DNA from: Mesorhizobium temperatum
GTDB lineage: Bacteria; Pseudomonadota; Alphaproteobacteria; Rhizobiales; Rhizobiaceae
Assembly (NCBI RefSeq): GCF_002284575.1
Contig: NZ_NPKJ01000019.1
Location: 124,001-188,000 of the forward strand
DNA: 64,000 nucleotides
Direction: 5' to 3'
Position numbers and translations under genes: made by a program. Positions within the stretch are counted from its first letter, which is position 1, and each line of letters begins with the position of its first letter. Shown piece by piece: positions 27,505-35,600 of the stretch. The notes beneath the pieces are model-generated. The model did not search any database. It was not told the DNA's origin and saw nothing but the letters and a program-made list of their open reading frames with translations.

Positions 27505-28695
27505 ATGGCTAGGCCCTTCAAGGATGCGCGATACCCTGGGGTCTCTTCGCGTCTCAAGAACGGCAAGCTAGCTTATCGCTACCGCGCAAAAGGCATGCCC
27601 GAAATCCGCCTTCCCGGTAAGCCCGGCGATCCCGAGTTCGAGGCGGCTTACGAGAAGGCCACGCAGGGTCAAGGCAAGAAGGCAGTTATCATCGATTTGC
27701 CCGGTCGGGCACTGCCAAAAACCTTTGGCCATGCCGCGCGCCGGCTTGAAACGACAATGGAGTGGCTGGATTTTGATGAAGCCACGCAGCAGAAGAATGC
27801 GCGACTGATTGAGCGTTTTCTCAACCTGCGGGTCGATCCCAACTACCCACTCACCTGGCGCGATACTCCTGTCGAACATCTCGACGCGGATCGGCTTCGC
27901 GCCATCATTGAAGGCATCTTCAGGACAAACCGCACAGTCGCCAAACACATGTTGGTCGCCATCAAGAAGCTTCTATGGGTCGCGACCGATGTCGAAAAAT
28001 GGATCAAGCCGCAGGATGATCCATCGCTATCTATCCGTGTGCGGGTGCCCAAATCGACCAAGAACCCAGCTTGGCCAATTGCGATGCGCGAAAGGTTCGA
28101 GGAGCGACACCCAATCGGCACAGCCGCACGCACCTGCTATGCACTCGGCTTCTGGCTTGGAAATCGGCGCGGCGATATCGCTGCTCTTGAGTGGGACGAT
28201 CTTTTAACGGAAGAGATCGAACTGTTCGACGGCTCGCTGGTGCTAATCGAGGCCTTTGATTTCCGCCAGAAGAAGAACCGCAACCGCCATGGCGGGCGGG
28301 AGATGTTCATTCCAGTCGTAGACAAACTAGCATCGGCCTTGGACCCGCTCGATCGCTCGAAAGGCGGCACTGTCTTAAAGAACGCCTATGGCAGGTCATT
28401 CTCGGAAAAGAGCCTGACCGGCATGATGCAGCACTGGACGCGGCAGGCGGGAATTCCTAGCGGCTACACGCTCCATGGCCTGCGCCGCACCTTCGGCACC
28501 TACCTCGCTGAATGCAACATCCAAGCGCGGGCCATTATGGAGGCGATGGGCCATTCCTCAATGGCCGTGACGGATGAGTATGTCCGCGAGGCCAATAAGA
28601 AGCGGATCGCGGTTGATATTGCTCGTGCCATCAACGAGCGCGAGGCCAAACGCGACGCCATGAAGCGGCGGACAAACCTCCGCATTGTCAAATAA
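27505..28695 (+). CDS. Tyrosine integrase next to CAT tRNA
   Basis: A 396-residue site-specific recombinase. The catalytic residues are visible: Arg in LGNRRGDIAALEWDDL, HGLRRTFGTYLAE, His in MGHSSMAVTDEY with Tyr of the same segment as nucleophile. The N-terminus (MARPFKDARYPGVSSRLKNG) has the short arm-type domain. ATG 27505 follows AAGGAG. It ends about 105 bases from the 3' end of the tRNA gene, the standard place for an integrase that uses the tRNA as attachment site. Confidence 0.92.
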   Translation: MARPFKDARYPGVSSRLKNGKLAYRYRAKGMPEIRLPGKPGDPEFEAAYEKATQGQGKKAVIIDLPGRALPKTFGHAARRLETTMEWLDFDEATQQKNARLIERFLNLRVDPNYPLTWRDTPVEHLDADRLRAIIEGIFRTNRTVAKHMLVAIKKLLWVATDVEKWIKPQDDPSLSIRVRVPKSTKNPAWPIAMRERFEERHPIGTAARTCYALGFWLGNRRGDIAALEWDDLLTEEIELFDGSLVLIEAFDFRQKKNRNRHGGREMFIPVVDKLASALDPLDRSKGGTVLKNAYGRSFSEKSLTGMMQHWTRQAGIPSGYTLHGLRRTFGTYLAECNIQARAIMEAMGHSSMAVTDEYVREANKKRIAVDIARAINEREAKRDAMKRRTNLRIVK

Positions 28696-28734
28696 CCAAA
28701 TCGAGTCGGAACAAACCGGGGCCACGGCCTTGCC

Positions 28735-28768
28735 TTGGGCCCATAATGGGCCCAAAACGTTTTGGGCC
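28735..28768. repeat. Overlapping inverted repeats between integrase and tRNA
   Basis: A perfect 20-base palindrome with arms GGCCCAAAAC/GTTTTGGGCC (28749-28768) shares its left arm with a second inverted repeat TTGGGCCCAT/ATGGGCCCAA (28735-28755). The two hairpins exclude each other. The GGGCCCA core also occurs at the 3' end of the adjacent tRNA, so this may be an integrase-binding region or a terminator. Confidence 0.65.
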
Positions 28769-28801
28769 GATGGCACTTTTTATCAATGAAATCAAAGGTT
28801 A

Positions 28802-28877
28802 TGGTGGGCCCGGAGGGACTCGAACCCCCAACCAAGCGGTTATGAGCCGCCGGCTCTAACCATTGAGCTACAGGCCC
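28802..28877 (-). tRNA. tRNA with CAT anticodon, probably tRNA-Ile2
   Basis: The minus strand folds as a full cloverleaf: acceptor GGGCCTG/CGGGCCC, anticodon stem GGCGG/CCGCT enclosing CTCATAA (anticodon CAT), T loop TTCGAGT, encoded CCA. The anticodon arm and CTTGGT variable part are closer to isoleucine tRNAs whose C34 becomes lysidine than to elongator methionine tRNA; initiator is excluded by a paired first base. The Met/Ile choice is inference. Confidence 0.9.
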
Positions 28878-28970
28878 CACACGCGGCTGGATTAATGTTT
28901 TTCCCCGAATCGCACAAGGCTTTCCGAACTGGCTGGCCGAGATCGTCCAAATCAGCCCATATTCAGACAG

Positions 28971-29070
28971 TAGAGCGACGTGCGTCCACTTAGACGCGCA
29001 AAGTACGCTCTAACGCTTTGAATCTACGCATCGTGCTTTCCGAAATCGATTCCGATTCTTGGGCCGATGC
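28971..29070 (-). repeat. Palindromic intergenic repeat, copy B
   Basis: Inverted relative to the copies at 9261-9356 and 37604-37706: the TAGAGCG/CGCTCTA hairpin comes first and the AATCGATT-containing hairpin second, ending at GGGCCGATGC. It fills the space upstream of the Bp26-like gene. Confidence 0.85.
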
Positions 29071-29113
29071 GGTAGTCGACAGCGCGACTGGATCGCAGAC
29101 CGAGGAGATTTTT

Positions 29114-29824
29114 ATGACCAGACATCTTTTGCCCTTGGCGCTCGCCGCCGCAATCGCGTTTCCGGCGATGGCCGGCGCGACCGATTCGCCGCCCCCGCCC
29201 CGTATCGTCGTCACCGGCGAAGGCGAAGCGACCGCGGCCCCCGATCTGGCACTGCTGACGCTCAGCGTCATGCGCGAGGCCAAGACCGCGCGTGCCGCGC
29301 TCGATGCCAACAACGACGCCATGGCCTCCGTGATCGCCGCTATGAAGTCGGCTGGCATCAAGGAGCGCGACCTGCAGACAGCCGGCATCCAGATCAGCCC
29401 CCGCTACAACTACACCAACAAGCCGGACGGCAGCCAGGAAGCCGAACTCATCGCCTACCAGGTGACCAACACGCTTTCGGTGCGCATCCGCGACATCGAC
29501 AAAACCGGCGAGATTCTCGACAAGGCGGTATCGCTCGGCGTCAACCAGGGCGGCGGCATCTCGTTTTCCAACGAGGATCCGGCTGCAACTCTCACCGAAG
29601 CCCGCAAAAAGGCAGTCGCCGACGCCATGGCCAAGGCAAAGACGCTGGCTGAAGCCGCCGGCGTCAGCATCGGGCGGGTGCTGGAAATCACCGACCAGAA
29701 TGTCGCGCCGCCGCCGATACCGATGAACGCCAAGGCCTTCGACGCGGCCCGCGAATCGGTTCCGGTGCAGGCCGGCGAGAATTCCTACACGGTGCAGGTC
29801 ACTGTCACTTTCGAGTTGAAGTGA
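29114..29824 (+). CDS. SIMPL/DUF541 periplasmic protein (Bp26/Omp28-like)
   Basis: A 236-residue exported protein with signal peptide (MTRHLLPLALAAAIAFPAMA) and a SIMPL (DUF541) domain: PRIVVTGEGEATAAPDLALL, then GIKERDLQTAGIQISPRY and the repeated AVSLGVNQGGGISF strand. It is homologous to Brucella BP26/OMP28, which assembles into ring-like channels in the periplasm. ATG 29114 follows GAGGAG. A strong terminator is 40 bases downstream. Confidence 0.9.
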   Translation: MTRHLLPLALAAAIAFPAMAGATDSPPPPRIVVTGEGEATAAPDLALLTLSVMREAKTARAALDANNDAMASVIAAMKSAGIKERDLQTAGIQISPRYNYTNKPDGSQEAELIAYQVTNTLSVRIRDIDKTGEILDKAVSLGVNQGGGISFSNEDPAATLTEARKKAVADAMAKAKTLAEAAGVSIGRVLEITDQNVAPPPIPMNAKAFDAARESVPVQAGENSYTVQVTVTFELK

Positions 29825-29861
29825 CCGCCGCCGCCTGAACGGTTCGGCATTTGCTGCATCA

Positions 29862-29898
29862 AAAAACCCCGGAGGACTGGTCCTCCGGGGTTTTTTCG
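29862..29898 (+). terminator. Rho-independent terminator, usable in both directions
   Basis: The stem AAAAAACCCCGGAGGACTGG with complementary CCTCCGGGGTTTTTT gives a strong hairpin with A and T runs on either side. It ends the Bp26-like gene and can also end the convergent gene at 29974. Confidence 0.92.
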
Positions 29899-29973
29899 AG
29901 CCGCACCCTTCCGCCCTGGCGGAAAGGGGCTCTGCTACTCCAGGCCGTTGCCGGTAGGCAACGTGCCGAACGT

Positions 29974-30336
29974 TTATCGGTAGATAACCGGGCAGCCGCG
30001 CTCATTGGCGAACACGACCACCACGCGGTCGCCGTACTGGCGGCCCGCGACTTTAACCGTGCGGCGGCTGACGTCGATAATACGGGCGCGGCGCAGACCC
30101 ATGCGCTCTGCCTTATTGAGGGCACGGTTTGGCGAGCAGGACCGGCGCCAGTCCCGTTCGCGGCGACGTTCGCGGTAGAAATCATCGTCGTCGCCGGTAT
30201 AGACGCCGACGCGCGGATCGTCGTTATTGCCAAAGCCGAGATAGATGCTGTCTGCCTGGGCAGTGGCGGGGATAGCGGCAAGCGTGCCGAGGCCGATAAG
30301 CGCCGAAAGGGCCGCCGTCTTGATCGTGTTGAACAT
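29974..30336 (-). CDS. Small exported basic protein
   Basis: A 120-residue product with signal peptide (residues 1-28, ending ATAQA) and a mature part made of an acidic GDDDDF stretch, a basic RERRRERDWRRSC stretch and a C-terminal domain KAERMGLRRARIIDVSRRTV with VKVAGRQYGDRVVVVFANERGCP. Similar small exported proteins occur widely in rhizobia; the function is unknown. Start ATG 30336 follows AAGGAGAG. Two cysteines may pair. Confidence 0.8.
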   Translation of the reverse strand: MFNTIKTAALSALIGLGTLAAIPATAQADSIYLGFGNNDDPRVGVYTGDDDDFYRERRRERDWRRSCSPNRALNKAERMGLRRARIIDVSRRTVKVAGRQYGDRVVVVFANERGCPVIYR

Positions 30337-30365
30337 TGTCTTCTCTCCTTGTTCAGGGCTTCCGC

Positions 30366-30442
30366 CGTCTTGATCGAAACCGGTGTGTCTTGATCGAAAC
30401 CGGTGTGTCTTGATCGAACCGATGTGTCTTGGTCGAACCGAT
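30366..30442. repeat. Minisatellite of about four 19-20 base units
   Basis: Units of the form GTCTTGATCGAAACCGGTGT repeat head to tail with small changes (periods 20, 20, 19). It lies just upstream of the small exported protein gene. Its reverse complement resembles the unit of the next array. Confidence 0.9.
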
Positions 30443-30543
30443 GGGGAGGAGAATGCGCCTGCGTATCTGAACTTTTTGCGAACCAGCCGTTCATATTGGG
30501 TTCATGTGGCAACAAGAGGTAATTTCGCAGTTTTCTCCGCTTT

Positions 30544-30653
30544 CCGGTTCTGAACAACTTTCCGGTTCTGAATAACTGGCCGGTTCTGAATAACTGGCCG
30601 GTTTTGAACAACTGGCCGGTCCTGAACGATCTAGCCGGTTTTGAACAATCTGG
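30544..30653. repeat. Minisatellite of six 18-19 base units
   Basis: Six tandem units beginning CCGGTTCTGAACAACT, four of 18 and two of 19 bases, end just before the UPF0260 gene. Compared with the reverse complement of the array at 30366-30442 (ACCGGTTTCGATCAA), the core GCCGGTTTTGAACAA is clearly related. Confidence 0.92.
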
Positions 30654-30706
30654 ATAGAAAACGCCATGTCGCGCAGCCGGTTCCGGGCCCTGGCTCGAGG
30701 CACCCC

Positions 30707-31153
30707 CTAAGGCTCGTCGTCCAGCATGTGCTCGAAATAGTCGTCCGGCTCGGCAAGATCGGTCTCGCTGGCGCTGACCCGGCCGCGCATCGAGATGCCG
30801 GCCTCATGCACCGTCTCGGCACTCCCCGACACCAGTCTGTGCCACCAGTAGAGATCGTGGCCCTCGGCGACCAGTCGATAGGCGCAGGTCTTGGGCAGCC
30901 AGCTGATGGTGCGCACATTCTGCGGCGTCAGCCCGACGCAGTCCGGGACGCGCGCCAGCCGGTTGGCATAGTCCGAACAGCGGCACGTTTCGGCGTCGAA
31001 CAGCCGGCAGCCGACGCTCGTCCAGTAGATCTCGCCGGTGTCTTCGTCCTCGAGTTTCGACAGGCAGCATTTACCGCAGCCGTCGCAAAGCGATTCCCAC
31101 TCGGCCGGGGTCATCGCTTCGAGCGTCTTGGTTTTCCAGAACGGCGTTTCCAT
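30707..31153 (-). CDS. UPF0260 / YkgJ-like cysteine cluster protein
   Basis: A 148-residue protein of the YcgN/UPF0260 family, cytosolic. The cysteine cluster is plain: [30 protein letters not shown] and VPDCVGLTP, followed by [15 protein letters not shown] and WWHRLVSG. The cysteines probably bind a metal or an Fe-S cluster; the role is unknown. ATG 31153 starts METPFWK as in the family. Confidence 0.92.
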   Translation of the reverse strand: METPFWKTKTLEAMTPAEWESLCDGCGKCCLSKLEDEDTGEIYWTSVGCRLFDAETCRCSDYANRLARVPDCVGLTPQNVRTISWLPKTCAYRLVAEGHDLYWWHRLVSGSAETVHEAGISMRGRVSASETDLAEPDDYFEHMLDDEP

Positions 31154-31365
31154 TGACGGGATGTGGCCCCCGCCGGCGTCAAGGTCAAGCACCGCAACAG
31201 ACGCAAATCCGGCCGGCACCATAGGCCGGCACCATAGGAATGACACGAAGTCGCCTTCAAAACGCCGGCCAATCGCCGTTCGTCGCCGTTAATGCCTGCT
31301 AACCGGAACCAATCCGGTTGATGAACAGTTTGGGCCGGGATGGGACGCCAAAAGGAGGATTTCTA

Positions 31366-33513
31366 ATGAAACGCCAACCACGGATTCTGGCAGGCACGGC
31401 ACTTGGCCTGCTGATGGCGTCCGCGCCGTTGGGCGCATTCCCGCTGCAGGGCAGCGCCGCGTTCGAACCGCCGCAGCGTACCGCAACGCCCTTGATCCTG
31501 GCGCAATCGAATTGCCCCGAAGGCGAGTCGGCGGAAGGCTGCCCACAGCAGGCGGAACCGGAGCAGAAGCCGCGCAAGAAGCGCGAGCGGCAGGCTGAAT
31601 CGGCTCCCACGGAGCAGGCCGCGCCTTCCGGGGACGAGCAGGGCAATCAACGCAGGAAGAAGCGCGAGCAGCAACAGCAGACCGAACCAGCCCCTGCCGA
31701 ACAGGCGGCCCCGGCCGAAGAGCAAAAACCGCGCAGAAAAAAGCGCGACCAACAGCAGATCGAAGCAGCCCCGGCCGAACAGGCCGCCCCGGCCGAAGAG
31801 CAAAAACCGCGCAGGAAGAAGCGCGACCAACAGCAGATCGAAGCAGCGCCGGCCGAACAGGCCGCCCCGGCCGAAGAGCAAAAACCGCGCAGGAAGAAGC
31901 GCGAAGAACAGCAGATCGAAGCAGCGCCGGCCGAACAGGCCGCCCCGGCCGAAGAGCAGCCGCGCAGAAAGAAGCGCGACCAGCAACAGCAGATCGAAGC
32001 CGCACCCGCCGAAGAACCCGCCGAACAGGCGGCGCCGCGCGAAAAGGCCGCACCTGCAAATGACAACGAGCAGGTCACGCCGCGCCGGAAGAAGCGGGAC
32101 CAGGATCAGCAGATCGAAGCTGCGCCAGCTGAACAGCCGGCCAGGAAGGAAACGCCCGCCGGCGAGCAGGCCGAACCGCTTCCGACCGACCAGCAAACGG
32201 CTCCCGCCGAGCGCGAAAAGCCCCGGGATCAGGCTAAGGACCGTCGCAAGAAGCCTATCGGCGAACAGCCGGTGACGGGAGAGCAGCCGACAACCGGCGA
32301 GCAGCCCACCGAGGACCAACAGGCCGCGCCCGCCGAAGGGGAAGGTCCGGCCCAGGGCGAGGCTCCCGTGTTCGACAGCCAGAAGGATGTCGTGCGCAAG
32401 CGCAGGGGCGGCAGGGACAACGCGCAAGAGCCGGGCGGCCAGGACGCGGGTGGTCAGCCCACCCAGCAGAACGGCGAGCAGGCGGAAGCCCCGAAGCCGG
32501 CTCCGGTCGACCAGGGACCGCCGCCCACCGACGACAGGGCGGCCCAGCAGGAGCTCAAGCTCGAGAGGATGGTTCCGGTGACCGAGGAAAAGGGCAAACG
32601 CGTTGAGCGTGCGCCCGACGACGAGGACGTTCGCCGCCGTCCACGCCCGCGAGGGGTCGACGTCGTCAGGGAACTCGGCGACCGCGTTATCCTCCAGTTC
32701 AACAACCAGACGATCGTCGAAAGCGACGATGCCCCGCGCATGCACCGTGGCGCGAGGAACGTCTACTATGAGGAGCTGTCGGGCGATCGCACCCGGGAAA
32801 TCGTCGAACGTGACAACGGAATCCAGATCGTCACCATCCGCAACCGCTACGGCGACGTCATCCAGCGTTCACGCATCGCGCCCGACGGACGCGAATATGT
32901 GCTGAGCTATGTCGACGAGCGGTACTATGAGGACGATGGCGACTGGCGCGATCCGGGTGACGACCTGCCGCCGATTCGGATCGACATTCCGCGCGAGGAG
33001 TACATTCTGGATTCCGAAGAGGTCGAGGATCCGGACGACTACTATGCCTTCCTCGAACAGCCGCCGGTGGAGAGGGTTCAGCGCCTCTACTCGATCGACG
33101 AGGTCAAGCGCTCGGCCCGCGTGCGCGACATCGCCCGCCGCATCGACCTCGACACGCTGAACTTCGAATTCGGTTCAGCCTCGATCCCCGACACCGAGGT
33201 GCAGAAACTCGAAGGCGTCGCCAGTGCCATGGAGAAGCTGCTGGAGAAGAATCCGGCGGAAACCTTCCTGATCGAAGGCCATACCGATGCCGTCGGCAGG
33301 CCGGAGGCGAACCTCGCCCTGTCCGACCGTCGCGCGGAGGCTGTCGCCGAAGCCCTGACCAATGCCTTCAGCATCCCGCCGGAGAACCTGACGACACAGG
33401 GCTATGGCGAGGAGTATCTCAAGGTCAACACGTCGGAGCCTGAGCGCGAGAACCGTCGCGTCGCCATCCGCCGCATCACCTCGCTGGTGGCGCCGGTCGC
33501 CAGTACGAATTAG
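31366..33513 (+). CDS. OmpA-domain envelope protein with long repetitive linker
   Basis: A 715-residue protein. Residues 1-33 form a signal peptide (MKRQPRILAGTALGLLMASA). Residues 50-400 are low-complexity, rich in Pro, Ala, Glu, Gln and Lys, with about four near-identical 26-residue units built on AAPAEQAAPAEEQKPRRKKR (106-215). Then comes a folded part (VDVVRELGDRVILQFNNQT) and the C-terminal OmpA domain (NFEFGSASI, IEGHTDAVGRPEANLALSDRRA, NRRVAIRR) that binds peptidoglycan. Start is fixed by AAAGGAGGA. The highly charged linker probably spans the periplasm. A double hairpin follows the gene. Confidence 0.9.
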   Translation: MKRQPRILAGTALGLLMASAPLGAFPLQGSAAFEPPQRTATPLILAQSNCPEGESAEGCPQQAEPEQKPRKKRERQAESAPTEQAAPSGDEQGNQRRKKREQQQQTEPAPAEQAAPAEEQKPRRKKRDQQQIEAAPAEQAAPAEEQKPRRKKRDQQQIEAAPAEQAAPAEEQKPRRKKREEQQIEAAPAEQAAPAEEQPRRKKRDQQQQIEAAPAEEPAEQAAPREKAAPANDNEQVTPRRKKRDQDQQIEAAPAEQPARKETPAGEQAEPLPTDQQTAPAEREKPRDQAKDRRKKPIGEQPVTGEQPTTGEQPTEDQQAAPAEGEGPAQGEAPVFDSQKDVVRKRRGGRDNAQEPGGQDAGGQPTQQNGEQAEAPKPAPVDQGPPPTDDRAAQQELKLERMVPVTEEKGKRVERAPDDEDVRRRPRPRGVDVVRELGDRVILQFNNQTIVESDDAPRMHRGARNVYYEELSGDRTREIVERDNGIQIVTIRNRYGDVIQRSRIAPDGREYVLSYVDERYYEDDGDWRDPGDDLPPIRIDIPREEYILDSEEVEDPDDYYAFLEQPPVERVQRLYSIDEVKRSARVRDIARRIDLDTLNFEFGSASIPDTEVQKLEGVASAMEKLLEKNPAETFLIEGHTDAVGRPEANLALSDRRAEAVAEALTNAFSIPPENLTTQGYGEEYLKVNTSEPERENRRVAIRRITSLVAPVASTN
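31683..32010 (+). repeat. In-frame 78-base repeats inside the OmpA-domain gene
   Basis: About four copies of a 78-base unit encode AAPAEQAAPAEEQKPRRKKR plus DQQQIE. The copies are nearly identical in DNA, which points to recent expansion or gene conversion. Confidence 0.9.
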
Positions 33514-33967
33514 GCCATGGCCCCGAACCGAAGGTCAGCGAAGCAAAAAGTGGAAACCGCTTTCGTAAAGACCATGGCCAACTTAAAAGCAACAATTCCA
33601 GAAACCTGAACTGGTTTCTGGAATCTATACGGGAAGAAAGAGCCCACCCCGGTTTCACCGGGATGGGCTATTTCCGGCAATGAGCCGAGGTTGAAGGAGA
33701 ATGTACGTCGCGATTTAACCAGGCATTGAATCGCGAGGTCGTCCACCCCAGATTCTGGCTAGGGCTTCCCTGCCCTGTCCCGACTCCAGCGGGACACATG
33801 AGCCCCGCCGGTACCCCCTCGCCGGCGGGGTTTTGTTTCCGGCTTCGGTGGAGAACCGAAGCCTATGCGAGGCCCAGACAATTCCTCACGTGGCCCTCCG
33901 CCTCAAACCCTTCCAAACGAGAGCGACCCGCCCGAAATACGGTGCTCAGACAGCAGCGCGATTCTCG
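33514..33967. other. Intergenic region with several hairpins
   Basis: Three strong inverted repeats are present: 33596-33625 (ATTCCAGAAACC/GGTTTCTGGAAT, perfect), 33640-33669 (AGCCCACCCCGG/CCGGGATGGGCT) and 33800-33836 (CCCCGCCGG/CCGGCGGGG followed by TTTT, a probable terminator for the plus strand). No protein gene is supported here. Confidence 0.7.
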
Positions 33968-34834
33968 CTAATAAATCCCCTTTATGTTCGTAACCGAATT
34001 CGCAAACACCTCGTCGGGCACGAAGAAGTCACCGGCGAGCGGACCTGTCGCGCCCGGCGCATAGATCGAAAAATCGCTAACGCCCTCGGCGCGCAGCACC
34101 TCCTCGTCGATGTAGAAATTGCCGGTCGCTTCGCGCGACGGCCTGAGCAGGATCGCATGCGCGGCATCGGCCATGATATCGGGCGAACGGCTCATCGCCG
34201 CCACTGTCGCCCCGCCCAGAAGATTGCGCACCGCTGCCGTATCGATCGTCGAGATCGGCCACAGCGAATTGACGGCGATGCCGTCCCTGGCGAACTCCAC
34301 GCTCATGCCCAGCGTGCACATCGACATGCCGAATTTGGCCATCGTATAGGCGACATGGTTCTTGAACCATTTGGCCTTCATGTCGAGCGGCGGCGCCAGA
34401 TTCAAGATGTGAGGATTGTCAGCCAACTTCAGGTGCGGAATGCACATTTTGGAAACCAGGAACGTCCCGCGGGTGTTGATCTGGTGCATCAGATCGTAGC
34501 GCTTCATGTCGGTTTCCAGCGTGCCGGTGAGTTGGATGGCGCTGGCATTGTTGATGCAGATGTCGATGCCGCCGAATTTTTCGACGGTCCGGGCGACCGC
34601 CTCGGCCACCTGCCCCTCCTCGCGTATGTCGCACAACATCGGCAACGCCTTGCCGCCTGCCTGCTCGATCTCCTCAGCCGCCGTGTAGATCGTACCCGGC
34701 AGCTTTGGATGCGGCTCGGCGGTCTTGGCCGCGATCGTCACATTGGCGCCGTCGCTCGCAGCGCGCAGCGCGATCGCCAGCCCGATGCCGCGCGACCCGC
34801 CGGAGATGAACAGCGTCTTTCCATTGAGCGACAT
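33968..34834 (-). CDS. Short-chain dehydrogenase, HSDL2-like
   Basis: A 288-residue NAD(P)-dependent SDR. The cofactor loop is SGGSRGIGLAIALRA, the structural NNAS motif appears as CINNASAIQL, and the catalytic Tyr and Lys are in YTMAKFGMSM. The insert KTAEPHPKLPGTIYTAAEEIEQAGG is typical of the HSDL2-like group thought to act on fatty acyl or steroid substrates. Start at 34834 follows GGGAGG. Confidence 0.9.
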   Translation of the reverse strand: MSLNGKTLFISGGSRGIGLAIALRAASDGANVTIAAKTAEPHPKLPGTIYTAAEEIEQAGGKALPMLCDIREEGQVAEAVARTVEKFGGIDICINNASAIQLTGTLETDMKRYDLMHQINTRGTFLVSKMCIPHLKLADNPHILNLAPPLDMKAKWFKNHVAYTMAKFGMSMCTLGMSVEFARDGIAVNSLWPISTIDTAAVRNLLGGATVAAMSRSPDIMADAAHAILLRPSREATGNFYIDEEVLRAEGVSDFSIYAPGATGPLAGDFFVPDEVFANSVTNIKGIY

Positions 34835-34941
34835 GTCTTGCGCCTCCCTTGCAACATTACAGGCGTGATCCTTGCGCGGCGGTTGCGTGCCGCGCAAGGC
34901 CCAACACGCTGGATGTTGATTACGCTGCGTAGGCTCGGAGG

Positions 34942-35592
34942 TTAGACGAGCACCAGGCCTTGCCGCATGGCGATGGCGATCGCGTCGGTGCGGTTGGCCG
35001 CACCTAGCTTGATCAGGATCGCCGCGACGTGGAACTTCGCCGTGTGCACAGAAATGTTCAAGCGCCGCGCGATCACCTTGTTGGGCGCACCCTCGGCCAA
35101 CAGCGCCAGCACTTCGCTCTCGCGCGGCGAAAGCGCCGGCCGCTCGGCCCTATCGTCAACCGGCTCCTCGTCGGAGAGGTCGTCGTCATGGAAGGCGAAA
35201 TCGTCATGCCGATCGGACAGGGGGCGGCCCTCGCCCGAGATCCGATAGCCAGCCGCCGCCAGCCGCGCGGCGGCAGCGATCAGCAGATCGTCCGCTGCCG
35301 CCGGCAGCACGGCAAACACGATATCGGCCGGCCACTGCCGCCTCGCTCGTTGAGACAAGAGCACCTGGGGTATCGCTGGATCGGTAGCCCCGCCCTCGAT
35401 GCCCCCTCTTTCCAGGCTATTCTCATCGACAACCGCGACATCCGCTCTGTCGCCGCTATCGCTGTTGCCGGCCACAATCGGCAGCAGATCGTCAGTCGCG
35501 GCAAGGGCCGTTGACAGGTGTTCGGCACGCACGGCGTCATCGAGCGCGATCAGTACCGTCAGCCGCCGCCTCGTGATCCCGTGACTTGCCAT
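34942..35592 (-). CDS. LuxR-type regulator coupled to HtrA-like gene
   Basis: A 216-residue protein whose C-terminal 65 residues are a LuxR/NarL helix-turn-helix (ALSPRESEVLALLAEGAPNKVIARRLNIS, HTAKFHVAAILIKLGAANR). The N-terminal 120 residues resemble a receiver domain only loosely: VAVVDEN could hold the phosphorylation aspartate but other acidic-pocket residues are not obvious. It starts eight bases after the stop of the triad-less HtrA-like gene and is probably co-transcribed with it. Confidence 0.85.
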   Translation of the reverse strand: MASHGITRRRLTVLIALDDAVRAEHLSTALAATDDLLPIVAGNSDSGDRADVAVVDENSLERGGIEGGATDPAIPQVLLSQRARRQWPADIVFAVLPAAADDLLIAAAARLAAAGYRISGEGRPLSDRHDDFAFHDDDLSDEEPVDDRAERPALSPRESEVLALLAEGAPNKVIARRLNISVHTAKFHVAAILIKLGAANRTDAIAIAMRQGLVLV

Positions 35593-35600
35593 CGATCTTC

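Noticed and set aside
28802..28877. Elongator or initiator tRNA-Met
   Set aside because: The anticodon is CAT, but the anticodon arm and variable loop fit tRNA-Ile2 better, and the paired first base excludes the initiator; kept as probable Ile2.
30544..30653. Possible CRISPR array
   Set aside because: Units are directly adjacent with no unique spacers and no cas genes nearby; it is a minisatellite.
31363..32745. Long minus-strand open frame (460 codons) opposite the OmpA-domain gene
   Set aside because: It is the mirror of the repetitive coding sequence; its Leu/Arg/Gly-rich translation has no domain and the plus-strand gene has signal peptide, ribosome site and OmpA domain.
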